Below, in pieces: positions 1-7,336 of a stretch of 16,157 nucleotides of DNA. The DNA lies in assembly GCA_021826785.1 (NCBI GenBank), contig JAKAYN010000001.1:1-16157 (forward strand), written 5' to 3'. The notes beneath the pieces were generated by a model. That model did no database searches. It worked only from the letters and a program-made list of their open reading frames with translations, and had not been told where the DNA came from. The position numbers were made by a program, and so were the translations under genes. Source of the DNA: Thermoplasmata archaeon. Its GTDB lineage: Archaea > Thermoplasmatota > Thermoplasmata > Thermoplasmatales > Thermoplasmataceae. Numbering within the stretch: position 1 is the stretch's first letter; every line of letters begins with the position of its first letter.

Positions 1-1417
1 CTGGTACTTTAAGCCAAATGCTGCCTCTGCAGCCAAGAAGGCATTTATAGTTACTAGGGTTGGTGACGTTCTTTTCATCGTTGGCATAGGTGTTTTGTTT
101 TCAGGTCTGGCAAACCAGGTTTCATCACCACTAAGCATACCTTTTATAATATCTAATCCACATTTTGTTCTTTCTAAAATTGGTGTGTTCAATTTAACAC
201 TGGCAACATCTCTTATATTATCCGGTGCAATTGCAAAGTCGGCACAATTTCCGCTTCATGTCTGGTTACCGGATTCAATGGAAGGCCCAACAACGGTATC
301 GGCATTGATACATGCCGCAACAATGGTGGCCGCAGGTATATACCTTGTTGCCAGGTTATTCCCGCTTTTTGACGTTACCTCTGGAACCATGGTGGCTGTT
401 GCCATAATAGGATCATTTACTGCAATATTTGCAGGAATACTTGGCACTGCAATGAATGATATAAAAAGGATACTTGCATATTCAACAATAAGTCAGCTTG
501 CATACATGCTTGCAGCCCTTGGACTGGGCACATTCATAGGTTACACTGCTGTTCCACTTGCCATGTTTCAGCTTGTTGTTCATGGTATATTCAAAGCGTT
601 GCTTTTTATGGCTGCAGCCTCGATAATGATAATGACCCTTGAAAACAGGGATATAAGGTACATGGGCGGCCTATTTAAAAGAATGCCTGTAACTGCAATA
701 TTAATGCTTATAGGATCAATAACCTTGGCTGGAATTCCGCCAACTGCAGGTTTCTATTCAAAGGATACAATAGTTTCATTCTCTTACTTGTATTATTTAA
801 AATCAGGTGACATTGTACCATGGCTATTATTATCACTTGGCGAGATCTTTACCGCACTTTATATATTCAGAATGTACTTTAAGGTATTTCTCGGAAAGCC
901 AAGATCGAAGCTTGCCGAGCGTGCAAGGGACCCAAAGATTGTGTATTTAATACCGATAATTGTTCTCGCAATACCTTCATTAATACTTGGAATATTCCAG
1001 ATTCCATTTTATCATTACATATACAAAAGCGCATATGTTTACACACCGCCATTTGTTATTGAAGCGCTTCCTTTAATATACACGGCCTTAGGAATAGTTA
1101 TAGCATACTTTGTATCGGTAAACAGAATAAAGATACCTGAAAGAAATGTATTCTCAAGAATTGTAAGAAACAAGTTTTACATAGATAGATTATTTACATA
1201 TTACATAGCACAGGACGCTTTTGTATCATTTTCACATGGCATATCATACATAAATAAGTATTTTATAATTGATACCGACAAGTCATTTTCAAAATTTATA
1301 AATCTTGGCAACTTCTTTAGAAAAATACAGGATGGATTATTAAATTATTACATGGTGTTCATGATCGGTGGCATAGCTGTGGTCTTTTTAATAGTAGAGG
1401 TGGTGAGACTTATATGA
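1..1417 (+). CDS. nuoL: NADH-quinone oxidoreductase (complex I) subunit L, 5'-truncated by the window edge
   Basis: Membrane proton-pumping subunit (ND5/NuoL, Mrp-antiporter fold) of a respiratory complex I. The reading frame is open from base 2, so the gene begins upstream of the window; 471 residues are visible. A TTG at 95 is internal, because family sequence (KKAFIVTRVGDVLF) precedes it. Visible hallmarks include KSAQFPLHVWLPD (about residues 79-91 of the visible part), with the channel lysine and the conserved HVWLPD turn, then SALIHAATMVAAGIYL and KRILAYSTISQLAYM. The C-terminal part has the NKFYIDRLF segment, the long amphipathic stretch and the last transmembrane helix (RKIQDGLLNYYMV) that distinguish NuoL from NuoM and NuoN. 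All usual channel residues I can check are present. The stop overlaps the nuoM start (ATGA at 1414-1417), indicating translational coupling in a nuo operon. In Thermoplasmatales this complex is known to lack the NADH-oxidising NuoEFG module; that cannot be seen here. Confidence 0.95.
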   Translation, partial: WYFKPNAASAAKKAFIVTRVGDVLFIVGIGVLFSGLANQVSSPLSIPFIISNPHFVLSKIGVFNLTLATSLILSGAIAKSAQFPLHVWLPDSMEGPTTVSALIHAATMVAAGIYLVARLFPLFDVTSGTMVAVAIIGSFTAIFAGILGTAMNDIKRILAYSTISQLAYMLAALGLGTFIGYTAVPLAMFQLVVHGIFKALLFMAAASIMIMTLENRDIRYMGGLFKRMPVTAILMLIGSITLAGIPPTAGFYSKDTIVSFSYLYYLKSGDIVPWLLLSLGEIFTALYIFRMYFKVFLGKPRSKLAERARDPKIVYLIPIIVLAIPSLILGIFQIPFYHYIYKSAYVYTPPFVIEALPLIYTALGIVIAYFVSVNRIKIPERNVFSRIVRNKFYIDRLFTYYIAQDAFVSFSHGISYINKYFIIDTDKSFSKFINLGNFFRKIQDGLLNYYMVFMIGGIAVVFLIVEVVRLI

Positions 1418-2895
1418 TATCGTTGCTTTTTTTAATCTTTATAACAACCATAATTGCCACGGCGGTAACATACTTCATTAAGAATTATCATAGAACATTT
1501 GCAGTAATATCATTTTTCCTTTTGTTTTTGGTATTTTCCGTTTATTCAATAATAACATTTACATCGTATCATTCAGGCATAATCGACGTTTCGCAGTTCC
1601 CGCTTGCTGTTAATAGATACATAAACATAGATTTTAGCATAGGCCTAACTGGATTAACGGCATCACTTAGTGCAGTTGCCTATATAATAACAATATTCTC
1701 ACTTTTAATATCTAATATGAAGGATAGCATATCATCCGGCCTTATAACAACAGCCGGCCTTGGGCTTATAGGCTTATTCATATCAAGAGATTTTCTGTTC
1801 TTCTTTATATTCTGGGAGATAACCATACTTGCAGTTTTCTTTATTATATATAGATACGGAAGGCTTCAGAAACGTTCAATTTCAATAAAATTCTTTATAT
1901 ACATGCATGTCGGCTCATTGTTCCTGCTTTTGGGTTTCTTCGCCCTTGCCACATACTATTATATAGATTTTCACGTGATATCATTCTCATTTATACAGCT
2001 TTTGAATTACACCTTCTTTTCAACAATACCGGCATTTGGTGCAGGTTTTATAATATTCTCCCTTTTACTGGTGTTTTTAATAAAACTTCCGATATTCCCA
2101 TTACATGGATGGCTTGCAGACTCATATAATTCAGCACCTTACTCAGGCACGATAATGCTTGCAGGTGGCCTTGGCATGATGGGCGGATACGGGCTTTTTG
2201 GAATAATGTATCCTCTTTTAATAAACGTTTTATCACATGATGTTTCATATATATTAATAGGACTTGGAATACTAAGCTTAATATACTTTGCAACAACGTC
2301 TGTTTTCCAGGAAAACATGAAGATGATGCTTGCATATCTCAGTGCAGCGGATCTTTCATTTGTTTTAATATCATTTGGTGTTTCAATGATATCGTATGGA
2401 AAGGTAACAGTGCTTGCTGCTGCCGGTGGCATGTACCAGATTATTGCGGCATCATTCTTAATAACAATGGCCTTCACCGCCCTTTATATAATACATAAAA
2501 AGACAGGCACAGAGATGATATACAAGCTTGGTGGTATAACAAAGAATGCCCCGTTCCTAGCAGGTTTTACACTAATGGCATTTGTTGGCATACTTGGCCT
2601 TCCGGGTTTTACACCGTTTATAAGCGAGTTTTCAATAGTTATATCATCATTTCAAAGTATAGGTGCAGTTTCTATAATAATTGTAATAGGACTTATAATA
2701 ATAGCAGCGTCCTTGATATGGGCTGCCCAGAGATCACTTTTTGGACCTTACAACGAGAACCTTGGTCCGATAAGCGATTTAACAAGACCAGAATTTCTTA
2801 TATTGCTTGGCCTTTTTGCACTGGCGGTTTTATCCGGTGTTTATCCGGATTTATTCTTTAAAATAATAAGTATTTATGCAGGTGGTGTTATATGA
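1414..2895 (+). CDS. nuoM: NADH-quinone oxidoreductase (complex I) subunit M
   Basis: Antiporter-like membrane subunit of complex I, 493 residues, close to the usual 490-510. It is assigned to NuoM rather than NuoN from the FFFIFWEI segment (residues 129-136, channel Glu135), IKLPIFPLHGWLADSYNSAP (223-242, channel Lys224), the GGYGLFG helix (257-263) and GLPGFTPFISEF (395-406, Glu405). It is hydrophobic throughout, with about 14 predicted membrane helices. The ATG at 1414 overlaps the nuoL stop and is preceded by GAGGTGGTGAG, a good Shine-Dalgarno sequence. Oddity: compared with E. coli NuoM as I remember it, the central Lys265 falls on Met255, His322 falls on Asp313, and the His348 region has Tyr/Gln, so several protonatable channel positions look changed. 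No nuoN follows; the next gene is an orphan, so nuoN must lie upstream of the window or elsewhere. Confidence 0.93.
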   Translation: MISLLFLIFITTIIATAVTYFIKNYHRTFAVISFFLLFLVFSVYSIITFTSYHSGIIDVSQFPLAVNRYINIDFSIGLTGLTASLSAVAYIITIFSLLISNMKDSISSGLITTAGLGLIGLFISRDFLFFFIFWEITILAVFFIIYRYGRLQKRSISIKFFIYMHVGSLFLLLGFFALATYYYIDFHVISFSFIQLLNYTFFSTIPAFGAGFIIFSLLLVFLIKLPIFPLHGWLADSYNSAPYSGTIMLAGGLGMMGGYGLFGIMYPLLINVLSHDVSYILIGLGILSLIYFATTSVFQENMKMMLAYLSAADLSFVLISFGVSMISYGKVTVLAAAGGMYQIIAASFLITMAFTALYIIHKKTGTEMIYKLGGITKNAPFLAGFTLMAFVGILGLPGFTPFISEFSIVISSFQSIGAVSIIIVIGLIIIAASLIWAAQRSLFGPYNENLGPISDLTRPEFLILLGLFALAVLSGVYPDLFFKIISIYAGGVI

Positions 2896-3239
2896 ATATG
2901 TATGAAATGTTAACAAATTTTGAGATGTCAATATTGATGGGTGATGTTGATCGCAGTTATAAAATATTAAGTAATGCAAAGGAGCATTATTTAAAGCATG
3001 GAAAAAACAACAATGCAGAGTTTATAGATAACATCATGAAATTTTTACAGAGCGAGCTAAATGCTCAGGAGCTTGAATCAGAGTTGCTCCAGAAAAAGTA
3101 CAGAAGATTATTTCTTGACGATGTGAGTGATTACGATGGTTACATAAAGTCCATGGTTTATTACCTTGAATACTCAGTTAGCAGGTACAATATAAGATAT
3201 CCGTACTTTGATTCAAAGCGTGCAAATGATATTATTTAA
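2892..3239 (+). CDS. Small soluble hypothetical protein co-translated with nuoM
   Basis: A 115-residue protein I do not recognise. Its ATG overlaps the nuoM stop (ATGA at 2892-2895) and follows GGTGGTG about five bases upstream, so it is very probably translated with nuoM as the last gene of the nuo operon. The sequence has no membrane segment, no signal peptide and only one possible start region (Met1, Met3 or Met6). It is rich in charged residues and Tyr and looks helical: residues 7-85 could form two or three amphipathic helices, including the Glu/Leu-rich stretch LNAQELESELLQKKYRR (56-72). It contains no cysteine, so it does not carry an iron-sulfur cluster. It could be an accessory or assembly factor of the complex, or simply a hitch-hiking gene. 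Its stop overlaps the stop of the convergent aldolase gene (3236-3239, TTAA). Coding status is supported by codon use and tight spacing only. Confidence 0.75.
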   Translation: MNMYEMLTNFEMSILMGDVDRSYKILSNAKEHYLKHGKNNNAEFIDNIMKFLQSELNAQELESELLQKKYRRLFLDDVSDYDGYIKSMVYYLEYSVSRYNIRYPYFDSKRANDII

Positions 3240-4099
3240 ATGTTATCACCATTTTTTAATATATTTTTAATAATTTTTTCAAGTTCTTTTTCCTTGGTTT
3301 CGGAAAGCGGATAGAATGGCGGTCTTGGATAACCACAACTGTAACCCTTTATAATTCTTACAAGGCTGTAGTTTGCGGAATAAATACCAAATGGTTTGGC
3401 TGCATTTATAACTTTATTTATTAAGATCTGGAATTTGAATGCATCGTTTGAATTGATATTTTTATATAGATAATTAATTATATTTGGCATGTAATTGCCT
3501 GCGGCAGAAACAGCGCCGTCAACTCCAGCTCTCAGTGCTGCAAATATATGTGTGCTTGGCCCTGCGAGAACGATAAGATCATTATTTATGTTTTTATATT
3601 CGAGCATGTGCATTATATCGTTCACTGTATCCTTTATCCCAATTATATTACCACCAAGTTTAATGATCTTTTCAAGCATTTTTGAATCAACATCATGGTT
3701 TGTCATTCTTGGATAATTATAAACAATTGTTCTATAATATTTTGATAGATCTAGAAAATACCTTATTATTGAATCGGCATCGAGATCGCTGTAATAGTAT
3801 GGTGGCACCGATGAAATTGCAAAGTATTCCTTCTTTTTTGCTGCCATGGCAAGCTCTATGCTCTCATCGAGGTTTAAAGAACCAATTTGCATTATTAATT
3901 TATCTCCGTCTATATCAAGATCGTTTATAATCTTTAATTTTTCATTAAAATTTAATGATAAACCAAGACCGTTTGTTCCGGCAATAAAAAGCTTATCGAT
4001 GCCAGACTTCAATAAAGTTTCACAGTGGTTTCTCAAAAGATCAATATCTAAAACATTGTTTATAAATGGAGTTATAACAGGAACAATCTTCAACGGCAT
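3236..4099 (-). CDS. kdgA: 2-keto-3-deoxygluconate aldolase (DHDPS/N-acetylneuraminate lyase family)
   Basis: Class I, Schiff-base aldolase of the DHDPS/NAL TIM-barrel superfamily, 287 residues. It is expected to cleave 2-keto-3-deoxygluconate to pyruvate and glyceraldehyde in the nonphosphorylative Entner-Doudoroff pathway. Visible are the family loop GTNGLG (41-46), the catalytic Tyr127 in YNYP, and the Schiff-base Lys156 in GIKDT. The closest match from memory is Sulfolobus KD(P)G aldolase, which shares GIDKLF and GYPRPP (256-261). The residues that clamp the substrate phosphate in Sulfolobus appear changed: the Arg after YYYP is Asp105, Arg237 aligns with Lys235, and Ser241 with Ile239; Tyr129 is kept. 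This fits a KDG-specific enzyme like the one described from Picrophilus torridus. The start has no Shine-Dalgarno; a TATA-like element lies about 35 bp upstream, inside the end of the preceding gene. It may therefore have its own promoter, although only 29 bp separate it from the beta-oxidation operon. Confidence 0.87.
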   Translation of the reverse strand: MPLKIVPVITPFINNVLDIDLLRNHCETLLKSGIDKLFIAGTNGLGLSLNFNEKLKIINDLDIDGDKLIMQIGSLNLDESIELAMAAKKKEYFAISSVPPYYYSDLDADSIIRYFLDLSKYYRTIVYNYPRMTNHDVDSKMLEKIIKLGGNIIGIKDTVNDIMHMLEYKNINNDLIVLAGPSTHIFAALRAGVDGAVSAAGNYMPNIINYLYKNINSNDAFKFQILINKVINAAKPFGIYSANYSLVRIIKGYSCGYPRPPFYPLSETKEKELEKIIKNILKNGDNI

Positions 4100-4128
4100 A
4101 GAAAAATATGATATAATAATATAAAAAC

Positions 4129-4139
4129 TTATATAAATC
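4129..4139 (-). promoter_or_regulatory. TATA-like element for the KDG aldolase gene
   Basis: On the minus strand this reads GATTTATATAA, overlapping the stop codon of the upstream acyl-CoA dehydrogenase-like gene. Its centre is about 35 bp from the aldolase ATG, which would give a very short leader, consistent with the absence of a Shine-Dalgarno sequence. The region is AT-rich, so chance occurrence is possible. Confidence 0.4.
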
Positions 4140-5076
4140 CAGATTTTTCACCGTATATAGAATCGGATAATTCTCTTTTTATATTCATAAAGCCAAGCGA
4201 TTTTAATGTTACTGAATCCCTGTAATATTTTTCAATACCAAAATCTGTGAAAAATCCATAGCCACCATGTATATTCACAGCTGCTCTTGTTACATCAATT
4301 ATTATTGACGATATAAAGTTCTTTGCAAAGTCTATTCTACCATTACCGTAAAGATAGTATTTTATAATATCGAGTTTGCTCATTATATCAGATATTGTGT
4401 AGGCAACTGGTCCAAAATCCTTTATCTTTGTATTAAATAATTTTCTAATCTTTGAATATTCGAAGGCCTTTTCCATAGAACCATACATTAAACCAATGGA
4501 CATTGCACAGAGTTCTGGATCCATATATTTTAGGGCTTTTATAAACGATTCAGAATTTCCAATCTTCTTTTTGGTCTCTACCTTTAAATCACCAAACTTT
4601 ATGCCTCTAAAGCCTAGCGATTCCCTTACCTCATATGTTCCAGAAACATAGAATAGATCATTGTTAATGACCGCAAGTGCATCATTGCCTTTTATGAAAA
4701 AGACATCGTATATTTTATCACCATCGTTCTTATTTGAAAAGCTAACAGCGGCTGTCTTCTTACCGGATGCTATGTCAGCGGATATATCTTCTATCTCAGA
4801 GTTTTCTATGGACTTTATGTATATGCCCGATATATAAGCATAAAGAGCCACAGATGGAGAGTATTTTGAAACCTCCTCTATTATGGCCATGCTTGCTTTT
4901 TTATCAAGTTCTAAACCGCCATACTTTGAGCTTACATTACTGTTTATTATGCCCTGTGATGATAGCTTTTCTATTAAATCGTTATCAATGCCCTTTGATT
5001 CTATATCCTTTTCATCAAGATTCTTCGATGAAAATTCTTTGATGTTATCACGTATTATATTGATTTCATCCTCCAT
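4129..5076 (-). CDS. Degenerate acyl-CoA dehydrogenase-like protein, probable non-catalytic partner subunit
   Basis: A 315-residue member of the acyl-CoA dehydrogenase (ACAD) fold, shorter than the usual 370-400. The N-terminal helical part has KYGGLELDK (51-59). The middle beta domain has lost the TEPxxGSD and W/F-I-T-N motifs that hold the flavin ring. The C-terminal domain keeps the second-subunit FAD contacts: YSKIRKLF (207-214, Arg211 and Phe214) and the HGGYGF loop (270-275). The catalytic-base motif (IxEGT) is gone; the equivalent stretch after YYRDS reads VTLKSLGF. It is therefore probably inactive alone. The gene directly upstream encodes an ACAD with the opposite losses, so a heteromer like the split ACADs of mycobacterial steroid degradation is likely. 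Start: GTG at 5085 lies inside the Shine-Dalgarno GGTGAT; ATG at 5076, four bases beyond that site, is preferred. The upstream gene's stop (5080-5078) lies between the Shine-Dalgarno and this ATG, so translation is probably coupled. Confidence 0.85.
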   Translation of the reverse strand: MEDEINIIRDNIKEFSSKNLDEKDIESKGIDNDLIEKLSSQGIINSNVSSKYGGLELDKKASMAIIEEVSKYSPSVALYAYISGIYIKSIENSEIEDISADIASGKKTAAVSFSNKNDGDKIYDVFFIKGNDALAVINNDLFYVSGTYEVRESLGFRGIKFGDLKVETKKKIGNSESFIKALKYMDPELCAMSIGLMYGSMEKAFEYSKIRKLFNTKIKDFGPVAYTISDIMSKLDIIKYYLYGNGRIDFAKNFISSIIIDVTRAAVNIHGGYGFFTDFGIEKYYRDSVTLKSLGFMNIKRELSDSIYGEKSGFI

Positions 5077-5077
5077 T

Positions 5078-6154
5078 TCAATCACCCTTTAAAAGTGTCC
5101 TTGCTATTATCAAATTCTCAACGTCTGTTGTACCCTCCCATATCTCCATAATCTTAGCATTTCTAAATACAATGTCAAGGTTATATTTGTATCCTGAAAG
5201 GCCTGTTACTTCAAGTGCCTTCTCTGCAGCGTAAACGGCCGTTTCGCCTGCGTATGCCTTTGCGGCGCTTGTATCTTCAGGTTTTGTAACACTGTTAACA
5301 AGGTTCATCGTGGCATTGTATGTTAAAAGCTTTGCTGCCTGTATTCTTGTGTAAAGCTTTGCGATTTCAAACATTGTGTTTTCATCCTTTATATTGTTCG
5401 ATTTAACATATTTCATCATTGCATCAAATGCGCCTTCTGCTATGCCAAGTGCCTGCGCTGCAACATATACTCGGCTTATATCAAAGAAGATCATGATATA
5501 GTAAAAGCCCATACCCTCCTCTCCAACAAGCATGGATTCATCAACCTCAAGGTTGTTAAATTTCAATTCTGCGGTATCTGTTGCCCTTACACCAAGCTTG
5601 CCGTGAAGCTTACTGGCAGAAAAGCCCTTTGATTTCGTATCGACAAGAAAAACACTTAAACCGAGGTGCCTCTTTGATTCATTAGAGGTCCTTGCAAGTA
5701 CAAGTATATAATCTGCAATGCTACCATTTGTTATAAAGATCTTGCTCCCATTTATTATATACTTATTTCCTGATTTAACCGCTGTTGTTTTTATTCCGGC
5801 AACATCACTGCCACCTGACGGTTCTGTAACCCCAAGGCCAAGTATCTTTTTACCGGACATTACATCGGATAGTATCTTTTTTTGAGCATCGTTTCCGAAG
5901 AGATTAATTACCTCATTGCCAAAGTATGGCGTTGTAACGGATATGCCCAGACCTGCATCAACCCTGCACAGCTCCTCTATACCAATAACTATCTTTATCG
6001 GATTTGTCATGTCTATTGCTGAATTAATGCCTTTTTTTCTTAGCTCTTCCGGATATATTTCATCTTTATCGTATTTTCGAATGTTATCATCGGTGAAGTT
6101 TTCAAGTGCGAATTCCTTAACCTTTTTCCTGAAATCATCATACTCCTCGAACAT
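5078..6154 (-). CDS. Acyl-CoA dehydrogenase, catalytic subunit
   Basis: FAD-dependent acyl-CoA dehydrogenase, first oxidation of beta-oxidation (acyl-CoA to trans-2-enoyl-CoA, electrons to ETF). With the ATG at 6154 it has 358 residues; the frame stays open to 6199, but that would overlap the thiolase gene by 44 bp, whereas ATG at 6154 lies one base after the thiolase stop with GGAG upstream. Motifs: VTEPSGGSD (109-117), KIFITNG (138-144), GVRATDTAELKF (188-199), and the catalytic Glu340 in IWEGTTDV. Unusually, the region that normally reads R-x-x-F-G-x-P-I, whose Arg and Phe contact the neighbouring subunit's FAD, is shortened and replaced (about 248-266). The QxxGGxGY loop is also degenerate, reading TGLSGY (317-322). 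These are exactly the elements retained in the next gene downstream. The chain-length preference cannot be read from the sequence. It lies in an operon with thiolase and acyl-CoA synthetase genes. Confidence 0.92.
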   Translation of the reverse strand: MFEEYDDFRKKVKEFALENFTDDNIRKYDKDEIYPEELRKKGINSAIDMTNPIKIVIGIEELCRVDAGLGISVTTPYFGNEVINLFGNDAQKKILSDVMSGKKILGLGVTEPSGGSDVAGIKTTAVKSGNKYIINGSKIFITNGSIADYILVLARTSNESKRHLGLSVFLVDTKSKGFSASKLHGKLGVRATDTAELKFNNLEVDESMLVGEEGMGFYYIMIFFDISRVYVAAQALGIAEGAFDAMMKYVKSNNIKDENTMFEIAKLYTRIQAAKLLTYNATMNLVNSVTKPEDTSAAKAYAGETAVYAAEKALEVTGLSGYKYNLDIVFRNAKIMEIWEGTTDVENLIIARTLLKGD

Positions 6155-6155
6155 T

Positions 6156-7331
6156 TTAAACACGCTCCAGTAACATGGAATATCCCTGACCACCACCAAC
6201 GCAGAGCGTTGCTATGCCATATCTCTTTCCTTTTTCCATAAGCTGCCTTGCCAGGGTGCCTGCAATCCTGGCACCCGTTGCACCTAATGGATGACCTATG
6301 GATATTCCACCACCGTTTATGTTAACCTTTTTTAAATCAAGATTAAAAGCCTTCACAGCGTTTAAAACAACAACGGCGAAAGCCTCATTTATTTCCCAGA
6401 GGTCTATATCCTGAGGATCAAGCTTGTTCCTTTCAAGAACCTTTTTCGTTGCCGGTACCGGGCCATCGCCCATTATTGTTGGATCTACGCCGGCGGCTGC
6501 AAAATCAACTATCCTTGCAAGTGGTTTTAAGCCATATTCATTCATTGCTTTCTCCGACATGAGCATTACCATTGATGCACCATCATTGAGTGGCGCCGAA
6601 TTACCTGCCGTTATAAGGCCATCCTCTTTAAATGCAGGCTTTAGCTTCTCCATGCTTTCTAATGATGCATCATCACGTATGCTTAGATCCTTTTCAATTG
6701 TTATTTCCTCGACGGTTACAGGCATTATTTCGCCCTTCATAAAGCCGGATTCATATGCTTTTTTTGCCCTTAGATGTGAGTTGTATGAGTATTCGTCCAT
6801 TTCCTTTCTTGTTATGCCTTTAATATATGCAAGCTTCTCTGCGGTTAAACCCATATTGTATGAAACGTTCATATCATACTTTGAATATTTAGGATTTAAC
6901 ATTAATGACATGTTCGGCTTTATGTATGGATTTGAAATACCCAATGGCACATGTGTCATATGCTCCATGCCACCGGCTATTACTATATCTGATTTCTCAG
7001 TCATTATCTCCATTGAGCCTATAGAAACCGCATTCAATGATGATGAGCATGCCCTGTCAAGCGACATTGCAGGTACACTCACAGGTAACTCCGAGAGCAA
7101 AACAGGGTGCCTGCCACCGTATGTCCAGTTTTCGCCGGCTTGAAATGCACAGCCGGTTATTACATCTCCAATTTCTTCCGGATTTATAGAGGTATCCTCA
7201 ATGGATTTCCTTATCAGTCTTGCCAGCAGATCATCCATCCTTAAATCGTTGTAAACATCCCTTTCGGGATCGTTTGGCCTTGCCCTTGAAAATGGTACCC
7301 TTTTAAAATAAACCAAATACGCATCATTCAT
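6156..7331 (-). CDS. Acetyl-CoA C-acyltransferase (thiolase)
   Basis: Thiolase-superfamily enzyme of 391 residues, the usual length. It performs the last step of beta-oxidation, thiolytic cleavage of 3-ketoacyl-CoA to acetyl-CoA and a shortened acyl-CoA. The nucleophile is Cys95 in DRACSSSLNAVSIG (92-105). Also present are GGMEHMTHVP (120-129), NEAFAV (315-320), the GHPLGATGAR loop with His347 (346-355), and the second catalytic Cys377 in LCVGGGQG (376-383). These four blocks in this order identify an active degradative-type thiolase, unlike the archaeal thiolase-like proteins of the mevalonate locus, which need a DUF35 partner. The GTG at 7340 lies within the Shine-Dalgarno; ATG at 7331, four bases after GGTGAT, is the preferred start. 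That site overlaps the end of the acyl-CoA synthetase gene, so the two are translationally coupled. Confidence 0.95.
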   Translation of the reverse strand: MNDAYLVYFKRVPFSRARPNDPERDVYNDLRMDDLLARLIRKSIEDTSINPEEIGDVITGCAFQAGENWTYGGRHPVLLSELPVSVPAMSLDRACSSSLNAVSIGSMEIMTEKSDIVIAGGMEHMTHVPLGISNPYIKPNMSLMLNPKYSKYDMNVSYNMGLTAEKLAYIKGITRKEMDEYSYNSHLRAKKAYESGFMKGEIMPVTVEEITIEKDLSIRDDASLESMEKLKPAFKEDGLITAGNSAPLNDGASMVMLMSEKAMNEYGLKPLARIVDFAAAGVDPTIMGDGPVPATKKVLERNKLDPQDIDLWEINEAFAVVVLNAVKAFNLDLKKVNINGGGISIGHPLGATGARIAGTLARQLMEKGKRYGIATLCVGGGQGYSMLLERV

Positions 7332-7336
7332 TAGAA

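Noticed and set aside
2048..2477. Minus-strand frames of 95 and 112 residues inside nuoM
   Set aside because: Antisense to conserved membrane helices of nuoM, with no independent evidence of coding.
6424..7143. 239-residue plus-strand open frame
   Set aside because: It is a shadow antisense to a clear thiolase; composition is Ser/Ile-rich with no recognisable motif.
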